Shown: one piece after another, positions 1 through 12,599 of the stretch
Position numbering within the stretch: the stretch's first letter is position 1
Layout: each line of letters opens with the position of its first letter
DNA from: Brevundimonas sp. EYE_349
GTDB taxonomy: Bacteria; Pseudomonadota; Alphaproteobacteria; Caulobacterales; Caulobacteraceae
Reading direction: 5' to 3'
Assembly (NCBI RefSeq): GCF_023147505.1
Contig: NZ_JAHXPB010000008.1
Coordinates: 95,474-159,473 of the forward strand
Length of the DNA: 64,000 bases
The notes under the pieces: generated by a model
The model's input: the letters and a program-made list of their open reading frames with translations, nothing else
Told to the model about the DNA's origin: nothing
The model's database searches: none
Translations under genes and position numbers: made by a program

Positions 1-3
1 CAT

Positions 4-3000
4 ATGCGAAATATTCTACTGTCATCAACGGTGCTCGCGGGCGCCCTGATCGCCACGACCGCCTTCGCTCAAGATTTGCCTGCCCAGACGACGTCCCCCT
101 CAGACGCTTCGGCCACGCAACTGGGCGAAATCATCGTCACTGGATCGCGCATCCGTCGCAGCGCCGCAAATGCGCCGACGCCTTTGATCCAGGTGTCGCA
201 GGATGAAATCCTGTCGACCGGCCAGACCAGCGTCATCGACTATCTAGCGACCATTCCGGCGCTTCAAAACTCGACGGTGCCCTCCGACACCACCGGACAA
301 ACCCTGAACACCGGCGGCCTCTCGCTGCCCAACCTGCGCTCGCTGGGCGCGGGTCGCACGCTGACGCTGGTCGACGGTCGTCGGCATGTCGGGTCTTCCG
401 GCGGCGAGCTTTCGGTGGACGTGGACACCATTCCGCGCCTGCTTATCCAGAATGTTGAAATCATCACGGGCGGCGCCTCTTCGGTGTACGGCGCCGACGC
501 GGTTTCCGGCGTTGTCAACTTCATCCTGAAGAAGGACTTCGAAGGCCTGGAGATCGACGCCAACTACGGCCAGATCAACAGTAACGGCGAAGCTAGCCGC
601 CGCATTTCAGGCTTGGTCGGCAAGAACTTCTTCGATGACCGGCTGAACGTCTATGCACACGCCGAGTACGAAAAGATCGACAACGTCGATTCGATGGACA
701 TCAACTGGATCCGTCGCGCCCCGATCCGCCTGGCTATCGACGCCGATCCCACGACGGCGCCTTATGACGGCCGTCTCGACGCCACGGTCTTCTATGGCGT
801 TAACCGTCTGGACATCCTGCCGTGGGGCCAAACCACGCTGGCCAACTTGCAACAGCCCAGCGACCTGACTAACCCCAACATTCCTTACCAAAACTGCTTT
901 GGCGACAGCGGCTTCACCTATGCCGCAAACTGCTACGGAATCACGCCCGGCAAGACCTACGTCTATGACGGCGCGAACGGCCGTCTGGCGAACTTCGGTC
1001 AACGCGTCGGCAACGTCGGCATCAACCGCCCCTACAACATCGGCGGTGACGGCATGCCTTTGGGCGAAGTGGCCGGCTACAGCCGCGTGCCTGCATCGGA
1101 ATCGCAGCGTTACCAGGTCGGCACCAACTTCAAGGTCACGGACGCCATCAGCTTCTTTGCAGAGGCGAAATACGTCACCGAAGACACCTTCATGCGGGGT
1201 CAGCGGACGTTCTTCGACATCGATCTGGACAATAGCTCCTATGCTGCGAACGACACGAATTCGATCTGGGGCACCTCGGCCTTCGACCTGCGCTGGGACG
1301 ACAACGCCTTCCTGCCGCAGAACCTGAAGACGGCGATCGCCGCCAATCGCATCGATGTGTATGCGCCGCCGACGGCAGCAAACGCGGGCCAGTTGATCCG
1401 CAGCCAGGCGTTGCCGATCGCGCGTCACAGCTTCTTCGGCCCTGACCGGACGCAGTCGAACACCCGTGATATCCAACGCTATGTCGCTGGCTTCAAGGGC
1501 GATCACGGGCCGATGGGCTTCGCCAAGTCGCTGTCCTGGGACCTGGGCTACACCTACGGCAAGGCCGAGATCGAAAACATCGAGCGCGCTGTCGATTCGC
1601 AGCGCATGGCGCTCGCCGCCGACTCGGTCATCGACAGACTGGGTGTCGCTGGCCCGGCAGGCTCCATCGTCTGCCGCTCCAAATTGCTTCAGGCGCAAGG
1701 CGCGACCTTCATCGCCGACAAGCACCGCAGGGACGCAAACGGCGACCCCACCAACCTGCTGGACACGGAATACGGCCGCAACTCGATCGCGCAATGTGCG
1801 CCGCTGAACATCTTCGGCGCAGGCAATCAGTCGGCTGAAGCGCTGCAGTACGTGGACGCCGCCGTCGTTGTTAAGGAAATGAACGAACAGCAGCAGGCTG
1901 TCGGATCGATCTCCACCGAACTCTGGGATCTATGGGGCGCCGGCAACCTCGGCTTCGCCTTCGGCGGTGAATGGCGCAAGGAAACGACATCGGCCATCGG
2001 TCGTAGCGCAACGGCCGGCGACCGCCTGCTGTTCCTCAACACCGGAGCGGATTTCCCTGAAGTCAGCTATGAATCCAAGGAAGTGTTCACGGAGCTGTCC
2101 GTGCCGCTGTTCCGCGATTCCCGTCTTGGCGAATATGCCGAACTCAGCGGTTCGTACCGCTGGGCCGACTATTCGACGGTCGGCAATGTCGATGTCTACG
2201 GCGTGAACCTGGTTTATCGCCCGATCCGCGACATCACCTTCAAGACCAGCTTCAACTCCTCTGTTCGCGTTCCGAACCTCGGCGAGAACTACTCTCCGTT
2301 CGGCCAAACCTTCGCGAACAGCTTCGTTGATCCATGCGCGACCGCTAGCATCGCCGCGGTGAACGACCAGGAGACCAAGGCCAACCGCATCAAGAACTGC
2401 ACGGCCCTGGCCGCGCAGAAGGGTCTGATGTTCGACTTCGCCGGCGCGACCGCCACCAACACCGACGACTTCCGCCCGGACTACACCTCGGGCATCGCCG
2501 GCGTCAGCGGCGGCAATCCGAACCTGGAGCCGGAAGAATCCGAATCCTTCACCTTCTCGACCGTGCTTCAGCCGCGCTTCATCCCCGGCCTGACCATGAC
2601 GCTGGATTATTACGAGATCCGCATCGACAAGGTGATCGCCTCGGTCTCGGCTGAAGGGATCGCGAACAACTGCGTCAATGGCGCGGAACTAAACCTGGAC
2701 GCCTGTAACTCGATCTTCCGCAACTCGCCGAACATTCCGTTCGGTGTCGGCGCACCGTCCGGCAATGCGATCGGCGGCTTCATCGAGCGGTCGTTCAACT
2801 ACGCTGCTCTCGAGACCCGCGGGCTCGATTTCGGCGCCAACTACACGCTGGAAACGGCTGACTTCGGCAAGAATTGGGGCGCCTTCGACTGGCGTGTGAA
2901 CGGGTCATGGCTGATCGAGCAGAAGCAATATCTGAACGAATCTGACCCGAGCGACTACGATGAACTGGCCGGAAGCATCGGTCTCAGCGGCACCAACGTC

Positions 3001-3339
3001 TATCCGCGTGTGCGTCTGAGCTCGTCGCTGGCATGGCGTCCGAACGACACCTGGAACATCAACTGGACGGCCGACTGGCAGTCGAGCGCCAACATCATTC
3101 GGGCGCGCGACTTCATCAACAACGCCGACGCCCGCTTGGTCGACCAGATGGAGACTGGACCGTTCGTCCGCCACGATCTGACCGTTCGCTACAAGGTGCG
3201 GGACGATCTGACGCTGCGCGCCGGGGTGGTTAACCTGTTCGACGCAGAACAGCGCGATATCCTGGGCACGACCATCTACTCCAACTACGATCCCTACGGC
3301 CGTCGCTTCTTCGTCGGCCTGAACTTCCGCCCCTTCTAA
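4..3339 (+). CDS. TonB-dependent outer-membrane receptor
   Basis: Outer-membrane active transporter of the TonB-dependent receptor family, 1111 residues. Residues 1-22 are a signal peptide ending AFA before QDL. The plug domain spans about 45-180 (GEIIVTGSRI, a TLVDGRR segment, GASSVYGADAVSGVVNFI) and the rest is a beta-barrel ending in the usual terminal phenylalanine (FRPF). No N-terminal STN signalling domain is present, so it is not a FecA-type transducer. The long barrel and Asn-rich loops are typical of Caulobacterales receptors for oligosaccharides or other complex substrates, but the substrate cannot be read from the sequence. The start lies four bases into the window, so its promoter is not visible; the complete signal peptide argues that this ATG is the true start. 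Confidence 0.93.
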   Translation: MRNILLSSTVLAGALIATTAFAQDLPAQTTSPSDASATQLGEIIVTGSRIRRSAANAPTPLIQVSQDEILSTGQTSVIDYLATIPALQNSTVPSDTTGQTLNTGGLSLPNLRSLGAGRTLTLVDGRRHVGSSGGELSVDVDTIPRLLIQNVEIITGGASSVYGADAVSGVVNFILKKDFEGLEIDANYGQINSNGEASRRISGLVGKNFFDDRLNVYAHAEYEKIDNVDSMDINWIRRAPIRLAIDADPTTAPYDGRLDATVFYGVNRLDILPWGQTTLANLQQPSDLTNPNIPYQNCFGDSGFTYAANCYGITPGKTYVYDGANGRLANFGQRVGNVGINRPYNIGGDGMPLGEVAGYSRVPASESQRYQVGTNFKVTDAISFFAEAKYVTEDTFMRGQRTFFDIDLDNSSYAANDTNSIWGTSAFDLRWDDNAFLPQNLKTAIAANRIDVYAPPTAANAGQLIRSQALPIARHSFFGPDRTQSNTRDIQRYVAGFKGDHGPMGFAKSLSWDLGYTYGKAEIENIERAVDSQRMALAADSVIDRLGVAGPAGSIVCRSKLLQAQGATFIADKHRRDANGDPTNLLDTEYGRNSIAQCAPLNIFGAGNQSAEALQYVDAAVVVKEMNEQQQAVGSISTELWDLWGAGNLGFAFGGEWRKETTSAIGRSATAGDRLLFLNTGADFPEVSYESKEVFTELSVPLFRDSRLGEYAELSGSYRWADYSTVGNVDVYGVNLVYRPIRDITFKTSFNSSVRVPNLGENYSPFGQTFANSFVDPCATASIAAVNDQETKANRIKNCTALAAQKGLMFDFAGATATNTDDFRPDYTSGIAGVSGGNPNLEPEESESFTFSTVLQPRFIPGLTMTLDYYEIRIDKVIASVSAEGIANNCVNGAELNLDACNSIFRNSPNIPFGVGAPSGNAIGGFIERSFNYAALETRGLDFGANYTLETADFGKNWGAFDWRVNGSWLIEQKQYLNESDPSDYDELAGSIGLSGTNVYPRVRLSSSLAWRPNDTWNINWTADWQSSANIIRARDFINNADARLVDQMETGPFVRHDLTVRYKVRDDLTLRAGVVNLFDAEQRDILGTTIYSNYDPYGRRFFVGLNFRPF

Positions 3340-3363
3340 GGGAGGTTCGCTTCTGAGACTGGA

Positions 3364-3392
3364 GGGCGGCGTCGCAAGACGCCGCCCTTTTT
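3364..3392 (+). terminator. Rho-independent terminator of the TonB receptor gene
   Basis: A perfect 10-bp stem, GGGCGGCGTC with GACGCCGCCC, closed by a GCAA tetraloop and followed by five T residues. It sits 25 bases after the receptor stop codon. Confidence 0.9.
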
Positions 3393-3536
3393 CTTTGCTC
3401 AGAGGCCGCACCGCCTTGTCAGGCGTCCCCTGCCTCTCTAAACGGGCCGCTTAACCGACAACATGACGCGAACGTCGCATGGCCCTGCCGTGCGGGGGCT
3501 TCTCGCGCGCGTAGAGACCGAAGGAACAGGCCGCTC

Positions 3537-3851
3537 TTGCTCGCCACCGACATCAGTCATGACGAACGCGACGCCATGGTGCGCGCGGCGCTGGCCGAAC
3601 AGGGCGACAGCGGCGTGACCCCGCGCCACACGCGGTTCCACTTCTATGGCGAAGGCGACCACGGCGACCTGAACGAGGTGGCGCGCCGTGCGGGCTTCCT
3701 GACCAGCGGCGCCGACGATTCCACCATTCTAGAGACCACCATGGCGGTGGACGAGGCGTCGTTTTCGGCGACCTCAGCCATGATGCAGACCTGGGCCGCG
3801 GCCTTCCAGCTGGACTATGACGGCTGGGACTGCGCGGTCGTGACCCATTAG
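3537..3851 (+). CDS. RraB-family protein (ribonuclease E inhibitor fold)
   Basis: A 104-residue protein resembling RraB, the E. coli regulator of RNase E activity. The C-terminal pattern AAAFQLDYDGWDCAVV lines up with AEKFDVEYDGWGTYFE of RraB as I remember it, and the overall size and acidic composition agree. The proposed start is TTG at 3537, preceded by AAGGAA at a suitable distance; no better ATG exists upstream. The gene lies just ahead of carB (25 bases between them), so the two may be cotranscribed. Whether it inhibits RNase E here is inference from family membership. Confidence 0.7.
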   Translation: MLATDISHDERDAMVRAALAEQGDSGVTPRHTRFHFYGEGDHGDLNEVARRAGFLTSGADDSTILETTMAVDEASFSATSAMMQTWAAAFQLDYDGWDCAVVTH

Positions 3852-3876
3852 CGTTCTATAAGAAGAAGAGCTGGCG

Positions 3877-7173
<3,297 letters not shown>

Positions 7174-7178
7174 GCGAT

Positions 7179-7216
7179 CGACGGGCGGAGGTTTCGACCT
7201 CCGCCCGTCGGCTTTT
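7179..7216 (+). terminator. Terminator after carB
   Basis: A 14-bp perfect stem, CGACGGGCGGAGGT with ACCTCCGCCCGTCG, a TTCG loop and a following GCTTTTC. It lies between the convergent carB and chemoreceptor genes, so it may serve both strands, though only the plus strand has a T run. Confidence 0.85.
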
Positions 7217-7229
7217 CGGGCTTAGCGGC

Positions 7230-9143
7230 TCAGAACTCTTCCCAGCCCGCTTCCTCGGCGACCGGCGCCGGACGCCGGACGGCGGCGGCGCCAGACCCGA
7301 TGTTGCGCATCTGAACGACGGGCCGCGGGGCCTGACGGGCGGAAGGCGGCACCGGAGCCTTACGCGCGGCCGAAGGGGGCGCGCCGAGGTTGAACCGTGC
7401 GACGGAGTCCGCCAGTCCGAGGGCCTCTTGCGACAGAGAATGGCTGGCCGCCGTCGATTCCTCGACCATGGCGGCGTTCTGTTGGGTCACCTGGTCCATC
7501 TGGTTCACGGCGGTGTTGACCTGGGCCAGGCCGACGGCCTGCTCTTGGGCCGAGGCGGCGATTTCCGACACCAAGCCATCGATTTCCGCAACGCGACCGA
7601 CGATGCGTTGCAGGGCCTCGCCCGTCTGGCCCACCAGATTGACGCCTGTGTTCACCTGGCGCGTGGACGCGGAGATAAGAGTCTTGATCTCCTTTGCGGC
7701 CTCGGCCGAGCGCTGGGCCAGGGCGCGCACCTCGGAGGCCACGACCGCAAACCCCCGACCGGCTTCGCCCGCGCGGGCGGCCTCCACCCCGGCGTTCAGG
7801 GCCAGGAGGTTGGTCTGGAAGGCGATCTCGTCGATCACGCCGATGATCTGGCTGATCTCCTGCGCCGATTTCTCGATATCGCCCATCGCCTGCACGGCGT
7901 CACGAACGATGACGCCTGATGTTTCAGCGTCGTTCTTGGCCGCCAGAACCGTATCGGAGGCTTGGCGCGCGCCGGCTGCGGTGCGGTTGACGGTGGCGGT
8001 GATCTGATCCAGCGCGGCGGCGGTTTCCTCCAGACTGGCGGCCTGTTGCTCGGTGCGGCGCGACAGGTCGTCGGCGGCGTGGCTGATCTCGCCCGAACCC
8101 GAACGGATGGCCGACACATTGGTCACCACAACCGACATCGTATCCTTCAACGCGGCCATGGCGGCGTTGAAATCGGAACGCAGCTTTTCGTACTCCACCG
8201 GCAGGCTGTCATTGACGTGATAGGTCAGGTCGCCCTGCGCCAGACGATCAAGCGCCACACCGAACGACTGCACGACCAGGGCCTGCTGTTCGGCGATGGC
8301 CGTTTCACTGGCGACGCGTTGATCGTGGTCGGCCTTGGCCTTGGCCTCGACCATGGCCGCGTCGGCCTTGATCTTGGCGATGGCGGCGTCGCGGAACACC
8401 ACCACGGCGTCGGCCATCTGTCCCAGTTCATCGCGCTGCCCCACGGCCGGTACGACGATACCGTGGTCGCCGTCTGCAAGGCGCAACATGGCGCCCGTCA
8501 TGGCCTGCAGAGGCGTGGAGACCCGTTTGACGATCACATGGGTGGCGAAGACCAGCAGGCCGACAGCCGCCAGAGCGATCAGAGCCATGACGATCATGGC
8601 GATCTTGAAGACTCCTGCGGCTTCCACGCCATCTTCGCGAGCTACGCGAACCTGAAGATCGACAAGCTTGGCCATGTTGGCGCTGACCGGATCGATTGCG
8701 GGATAAAGGTCGGTTCGGACGAACCGATCCAGCCCCGCAGCGTCGCCCGCGCGCAGCAAACGCTCCAGCTCTTCTACAGCCGCATTGGCGGCGGGCAGGG
8801 CGGCAGACGTGCTTTCGACCAAAGCGTGCTCATCGGCCGTCATGCTCGTGACGCGATAGGCGTTCCAGTTGCTGGCGATCGTGGACTTGGCGGCCGTGAT
8901 GGCCTGGATGGCTTGATCGGATGTCATCGCGCCGTCGCGCGCCTTATGGGCGGTGTCGACGATGTTGACGGCATACATGTCGACGGCCGCCTTCAACTGC
9001 TGCATGGGGACCACGCGATTGGAGAGCACCGACTGCATGCGCTGGTTCATGACCGATGCAGAGACCCACCCGCTGAGACCGATGGCCGCCATGCCGACGG
9101 CCAGGGCGGCCAGACACAGCAAGAGCCGCGCTTTGATGCTCAT
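7230..9143 (-). CDS. methyl-accepting chemotaxis protein
   Basis: Transmembrane chemoreceptor of 637 residues that controls CheA/CheW at the cell pole. Seen in order: an N-terminal membrane segment (about 8-30), a periplasmic four-helix-bundle region (about 35-190), a second membrane helix (about 188-210), a HAMP domain, and a long signalling domain. The conserved hairpin tip reads IIGVIDEIAFQTNLLALNA, followed by EAARAGEAGRGFAVVA. The last residues are GWEEF, which matches the xWxxF tether that CheR and CheB bind on high-abundance receptors. The ligand is unknown. The gene is monocistronic, convergent with carB. Confidence 0.95.
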   Translation of the reverse strand: MSIKARLLLCLAALAVGMAAIGLSGWVSASVMNQRMQSVLSNRVVPMQQLKAAVDMYAVNIVDTAHKARDGAMTSDQAIQAITAAKSTIASNWNAYRVTSMTADEHALVESTSAALPAANAAVEELERLLRAGDAAGLDRFVRTDLYPAIDPVSANMAKLVDLQVRVAREDGVEAAGVFKIAMIVMALIALAAVGLLVFATHVIVKRVSTPLQAMTGAMLRLADGDHGIVVPAVGQRDELGQMADAVVVFRDAAIAKIKADAAMVEAKAKADHDQRVASETAIAEQQALVVQSFGVALDRLAQGDLTYHVNDSLPVEYEKLRSDFNAAMAALKDTMSVVVTNVSAIRSGSGEISHAADDLSRRTEQQAASLEETAAALDQITATVNRTAAGARQASDTVLAAKNDAETSGVIVRDAVQAMGDIEKSAQEISQIIGVIDEIAFQTNLLALNAGVEAARAGEAGRGFAVVASEVRALAQRSAEAAKEIKTLISASTRQVNTGVNLVGQTGEALQRIVGRVAEIDGLVSEIAASAQEQAVGLAQVNTAVNQMDQVTQQNAAMVEESTAASHSLSQEALGLADSVARFNLGAPPSAARKAPVPPSARQAPRPVVQMRNIGSGAAAVRRPAPVAEEAGWEEF

Positions 9144-9337
9144 AATCGCACTTTCACCTTGAAGGGGGATCGCGCGTGCCGATGCCGCGCCTGTCCTCGT
9201 TCACGGGGCGATTACAGAACGCCCATTAAGCAAGTCTCAATCGGCGCTTTTGAAATAAAGAATCTTCTCAACTTTCAGGACACGTGCCAGTTGCACCATT
9301 CTTTCCGAAAAGGAGAGAATAGTTTCGCGCCAGTTTC

Positions 9338-10642
9338 TTATGACGTCTTGGAATGCTCGAAATCGATTAGCTTCGCAGCCCTACCCTGCACGATCCGGGT
9401 CGCGGCAAGGTCGGCCGTGACATTGCCGACCGTGCGGAAGATGTCGGGAATCACCTCCACCGCCAGCAACAGAGGCAGGACACCCAGCGGCAGCCCCATG
9501 GCCAGGCAGATGGGGCCGATAGCGGCGAAGAAGCTGACCTGGCCCGGCAGGCCGACCGAGGCGATGGACACGGCGATGGCCGTCAGTCCGCCCGCGATCA
9601 AAACGCCGAGGCTTAGGTCAATCCCGTTCAGTTGCGCCACATAGAGACAGACCGCCAGGTTGGCGACCGGGCTGGTGATGCGAAACACCGCAACCGCCAG
9701 CGGCAGGATCAGACCAGCCGAGGTCTGCGGTACGCCCAGCCAATCGCGCGCCCGCTCGATCATAACCGGCAGGCTGGCCAGCGACGACTGGGTCGAGACG
9801 GCGACGACCTGGGCGGGGGCGACGGCACGTGCGAACCGGGCCAGCGATATCCGCCCCCAGACCACCGCCACGACATAGGTGATCAGGATCAGGCCGATCT
9901 GGCTGAGGCAGACGATGGCGACATAGTGGGCCAGCGTCCCCGCCACCCCCAGGCCCGCGCGCAGCCCCACGCCCAGCGCCAGGGCGAAGACGCCGAACGG
10001 CGCAGCCAGCAGCACCCAGTGGACGATGACCACCATGGTCTCGGCCACCGCCTCGAAGAAACCGGCCAGGGGCCGACGCAGTTCGGTCTTGATCCGGGTG
10101 GCGGCGAAGCCGAAGGCCACCGCGAATACGACCACGGCCAGCACCCCGTCGTCGGCGGCCGCCTTGACCACATTGGCCGGCGCCAGACTGGACAGGAAGG
10201 CGCGAAGGCCGTCCGTTCGCGCCGCCTCGCCCACCACGGCGACCGAATCCGCCGGGGTTCCCGCCAGCAGGGCCCGACCGGCCTCCGGGTCGATGGGCCA
10301 AAGGGCCAGCAGTCCCAGACCCGCCAGGATCGCATAGATGGTCGCCCCGACCAGCAACACGCCGAAGACCATCAGCGACCGCGCCGCGATACGCCCGGTG
10401 GCGGCCGCGTTGGCGATGGACACAATGCCGGTGACCAACAGGCTGAACACCAGCGGAATGACGGTCATGCGCAGCGCGTTCAGCCAGACCTGCCCCAGGC
10501 TTTCGACCACGCCCAACCCGCCCGTCAGCCATGGCGCGTCCGCGCCCTGGGCCATCGCCCCGACCACCACCCCGGCGACCAGGGCGGCGATGACGAAGAA
10601 GCTGAGCGAGGTGAAGAAAGCGGCGAGACGAGAAGAGCGCAT
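9338..10642 (-). CDS. dicarboxylate/amino acid:cation symporter (DAACS family)
   Basis: Inner-membrane sodium- or proton-coupled transporter of 434 residues with eight to ten hydrophobic helices. Family features include the serine-rich hairpin AVSTQSSLASLPVMIERA and the later segment LPLAVAVFRITSPVANLAV, where GltPh-type proteins place substrate- and cation-binding residues. The usual NMDGT motif is replaced by this FRITSP version, as in several proteobacterial paralogues, so the substrate (glutamate, aspartate or C4-dicarboxylates) is uncertain. No strong ribosome binding site precedes the ATG at 10642. Confidence 0.88.
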   Translation of the reverse strand: MRSSRLAAFFTSLSFFVIAALVAGVVVGAMAQGADAPWLTGGLGVVESLGQVWLNALRMTVIPLVFSLLVTGIVSIANAAATGRIAARSLMVFGVLLVGATIYAILAGLGLLALWPIDPEAGRALLAGTPADSVAVVGEAARTDGLRAFLSSLAPANVVKAAADDGVLAVVVFAVAFGFAATRIKTELRRPLAGFFEAVAETMVVIVHWVLLAAPFGVFALALGVGLRAGLGVAGTLAHYVAIVCLSQIGLILITYVVAVVWGRISLARFARAVAPAQVVAVSTQSSLASLPVMIERARDWLGVPQTSAGLILPLAVAVFRITSPVANLAVCLYVAQLNGIDLSLGVLIAGGLTAIAVSIASVGLPGQVSFFAAIGPICLAMGLPLGVLPLLLAVEVIPDIFRTVGNVTADLAATRIVQGRAAKLIDFEHSKTS

Positions 10643-10772
10643 CGACCAGAGCTAGCACCCCTTTTCGCCGCGCGCGCGCCAAACCTTCTGGCGGTCTTTG
10701 GCAGATCAGGTCGTCGCAGCACGAAACGCGAACTCCGCCGGTGCGTTGGAGACGAGAACAAGGAGATCGACC

Positions 10773-10997
10773 ATGTCCCGTCTGCACAAACTGGTTCCCA
10801 TGCTGGGCGGCCTCTTGCTGTCCAAGGGCGGACGCCGCCTGGCGGGGCGTCACGCCGGCAAACTGGCTCTGGCCACCCTGGCCTATGAGGTCTGGCGCAG
10901 CCGTCGCGAGAGCGCCCGACCCGGGACCGCCGCTCAGAACCAGGCCCAGACCCGGCCGCGTCCGCGCGCCAGGTGGAGCGGCCGTAAGCCGCATTAG
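10773..10997 (+). CDS. small basic hypothetical protein
   Basis: A 74-residue protein starting at an ATG preceded by AAGGAG seven bases away, which is why this start was chosen over upstream in-frame triplets. It has a weakly hydrophobic N-terminal half (LVPMLGGLLL, KLALATLAYEVW) and a very basic C-terminus rich in Arg and Gln. I recognise no family. It stands alone between the symporter and the GST gene. Confidence 0.6.
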   Translation: MSRLHKLVPMLGGLLLSKGGRRLAGRHAGKLALATLAYEVWRSRRESARPGTAAQNQAQTRPRPRARWSGRKPH

Positions 10998-11055
10998 GCC
11001 TCGACTTCACATCCTGCGGCGCGAATAGTCGCCATTCGCCTACCGGAGCCGACCG

Positions 11056-11721
11056 ATGATCAAAGTCCATCACCTGAACGACAGCCGCTCGCAACGTGTC
11101 CTGTGGCTGCTGGAGGAGTTGGGGCTGGATTATGAGGTGATCCGCTACGAGCGGAACGCGGGCAACAGGCTGGCGCCGCCCGAACTGCTTAAGGTCCATC
11201 CTCTGGGCAAGTCGCCGGTGATCGAAGACGGCTCCATCACGGTGGCTGAGACCGGAGCCATCGTCGAATATCTGCTAGAGGCGTATGGCCAGGGTCGGCT
11301 TCGCCCGGCGGCGGGTACGGACGAGGCGCGTCGCTTCACCTATTGGCTGCACTACGCCGAAGGCTCGGCGATGCCGCCGCTGTTGCTGAAACTGGTCTTC
11401 TCAATCTTGCCCCAGCGCGCACCGGGCCTGATGAAGCCGCTGGTCAAGGGCGTGGCGAACAAGGCGCTGGCCAGTTTTGTCGAACCCCAACTTCGCACCC
11501 ATGTCGCTTTCTGGGAGAGTGAGTTGGGACGCTCGGAATGGTTTGCCGGGGATCAGTTCACCGCCGCCGACATCATGATGAGCTTCCCCGTGGAAGCCGG
11601 GGCCGATCGCGCCTTTGACGCCGCCAGCAAGCCGCGCCTGAAGGCCTTCCTAGACCACATTCATGCCCGCCCGGCCTATCGCCGCGCCTTGGAGCGAGGC
11701 GGCGAATACAGCTATGCGTGA
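11056..11721 (+). CDS. glutathione S-transferase family protein
   Basis: A 221-residue GST. The N-terminal thioredoxin-like domain (1-80) includes SRSQRVLWLLEELGLDYE, the cis-proline region LGKSPVIEDG and AETGAIVEYL, which contributes the glutathione gamma-glutamyl contacts. The all-helical C-terminal domain (about 90-215) holds the conserved FTAADIMMSFPVE N-capping box. It probably conjugates glutathione to electrophiles or reduces peroxides in the cytoplasm; the substrate cannot be deduced. Single-gene unit. Confidence 0.93.
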   Translation: MIKVHHLNDSRSQRVLWLLEELGLDYEVIRYERNAGNRLAPPELLKVHPLGKSPVIEDGSITVAETGAIVEYLLEAYGQGRLRPAAGTDEARRFTYWLHYAEGSAMPPLLLKLVFSILPQRAPGLMKPLVKGVANKALASFVEPQLRTHVAFWESELGRSEWFAGDQFTAADIMMSFPVEAGADRAFDAASKPRLKAFLDHIHARPAYRRALERGGEYSYA

Positions 11722-11775
11722 TCGGATCGTGATCGGCTGATCGCAACTCGACAGGGCGCTAGGCGTTAACGGATC

Positions 11776-11976
11776 ATGCGCCTTCAAACCATTCAGATCA
11801 TCGCCGGGCTCGCCGCCGCCGTCGCCTTCGTCCTCGCCTTCATGGCTGCCGGAGCGGCGCTGGTTTCCGGCCTGTTCATGTTCGCCGGTCTGGCCGCAAT
11901 CGGCTGGCTGGCCTACAGCTTGATCAAGGGCGTTTTGCGCCGCGATCATAAGTCGGAACCACCCGCGCGGGCCTGA
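11776..11976 (+). CDS. small two-helix membrane protein
   Basis: A 66-residue protein with two hydrophobic segments (about 6-27 and 30-50) and a basic cytoplasmic tail RRDHKSEPPARA. Unrecognised family. It lies between the GST gene and greA and is followed by a hairpin at 12040-12064 that may terminate its transcript. Confidence 0.6.
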   Translation: MRLQTIQIIAGLAAAVAFVLAFMAAGAALVSGLFMFAGLAAIGWLAYSLIKGVLRRDHKSEPPARA

Positions 11977-12002
11977 AATATGGCCCGTGTGGGGCGGCGG
12001 AC

Positions 12003-12031
12003 TTGATTTTAGGCGTGATTACCCCTAGCTT
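12003..12031 (+). promoter_or_regulatory. candidate promoter for greA
   Basis: TTGATT at 12003-12008, a 17-base spacer and TAGCTT at 12026-12031 make a fair sigma-70-type promoter. It would begin transcription immediately before the GC hairpin at 12040. The assignment is by pattern only. Confidence 0.35.
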
Positions 12032-12039
12032 TGATGCCC

Positions 12040-12064
12040 GGCCGCGCCCGCCCCGCGGCCTTTT
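12040..12064 (+). terminator. hairpin with short T tract in the greA leader
   Basis: GGCCGCG pairs with CGCGGCC around a CCCGCCC loop, then TTTTA. It could terminate the upstream small membrane-protein gene or, if the 12003 promoter is real, attenuate greA at its 5' end. In E. coli the greA leader is also prematurely terminated (GraL RNAs), so both readings are open. Confidence 0.5.
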
Positions 12065-12121
12065 ATGTGCCTACTTCCGCGTCTTTCCAGTCTCTGGGCG
12101 AACAAGAAAAATCACGACACA

Positions 12122-12595
12122 ATGGAAAAAGTGCCGATGACGGCCGAGGGCTATCGCGTCCTCGACGATCAACTGAAGCAATTGAAGTCGGTCGAGAGGC
12201 CCAGCGTGATCGCGGCCATCTCCGAGGCCCGTGAACACGGCGACCTGTCCGAGAACGCCGAATACCATGCCGCCAAGGAGCGGCAGGGCTGGATTGAGGG
12301 CCAGATCGCCGAGATCGAGGACAAGATCAGCCGCGCCCAGGTCATCGACGTGTCCAAACTGTCGGGCGACCAGGTCAAGTTCGGCGCCACCGTCACCGTG
12401 GTGGACGAGGACACCGAGGAAGAGAGCCGCTACCAGATCGTCGGCGAGCACGAGGCCGACGTGAAACAGGGCCGCATCTCCATCGCCTCCCCCATCGCCC
12501 GCGCCATGATCTCCAAGGAGGTCGGCGATGTCGTCGAGGTCAACACGCCCGGCGGGGTGAAGGCTTACGAAATCCTCAAGGTCGAGTGGAAATAA
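12122..12595 (+). CDS. greA: transcription elongation factor GreA
   Basis: Rescues backtracked RNA polymerase by stimulating cleavage of the nascent transcript. The 157-residue product has the expected length and opening ([14 protein letters not shown]). The N-terminal coiled coil contains [17 protein letters not shown] with the acidic tip, and the C-terminal FKBP-like domain includes the [18 protein letters not shown] block. The ATG at 12122 is preferred over an in-frame ATG 57 bases upstream, because that extension has no counterpart in the family. Confidence 0.96.
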   Translation: MEKVPMTAEGYRVLDDQLKQLKSVERPSVIAAISEAREHGDLSENAEYHAAKERQGWIEGQIAEIEDKISRAQVIDVSKLSGDQVKFGATVTVVDEDTEEESRYQIVGEHEADVKQGRISIASPIARAMISKEVGDVVEVNTPGGVKAYEILKVEWK

Positions 12596-12599
12596 GGCC

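Noticed and set aside
607..1794. Long minus-strand ORF opposite the TonB receptor gene
   Set aside because: Codon-usage shadow of a high-GC gene; no family features and no ribosome site.
7962..9644. Plus-strand 560-codon frame over the chemoreceptor
   Set aside because: Antisense of the chemoreceptor, low-complexity His/Gly composition.
9618..10994. 458-codon frame opposite the small basic protein and symporter
   Set aside because: Another reading frame of the symporter region, Arg/Gly-rich, without motifs.
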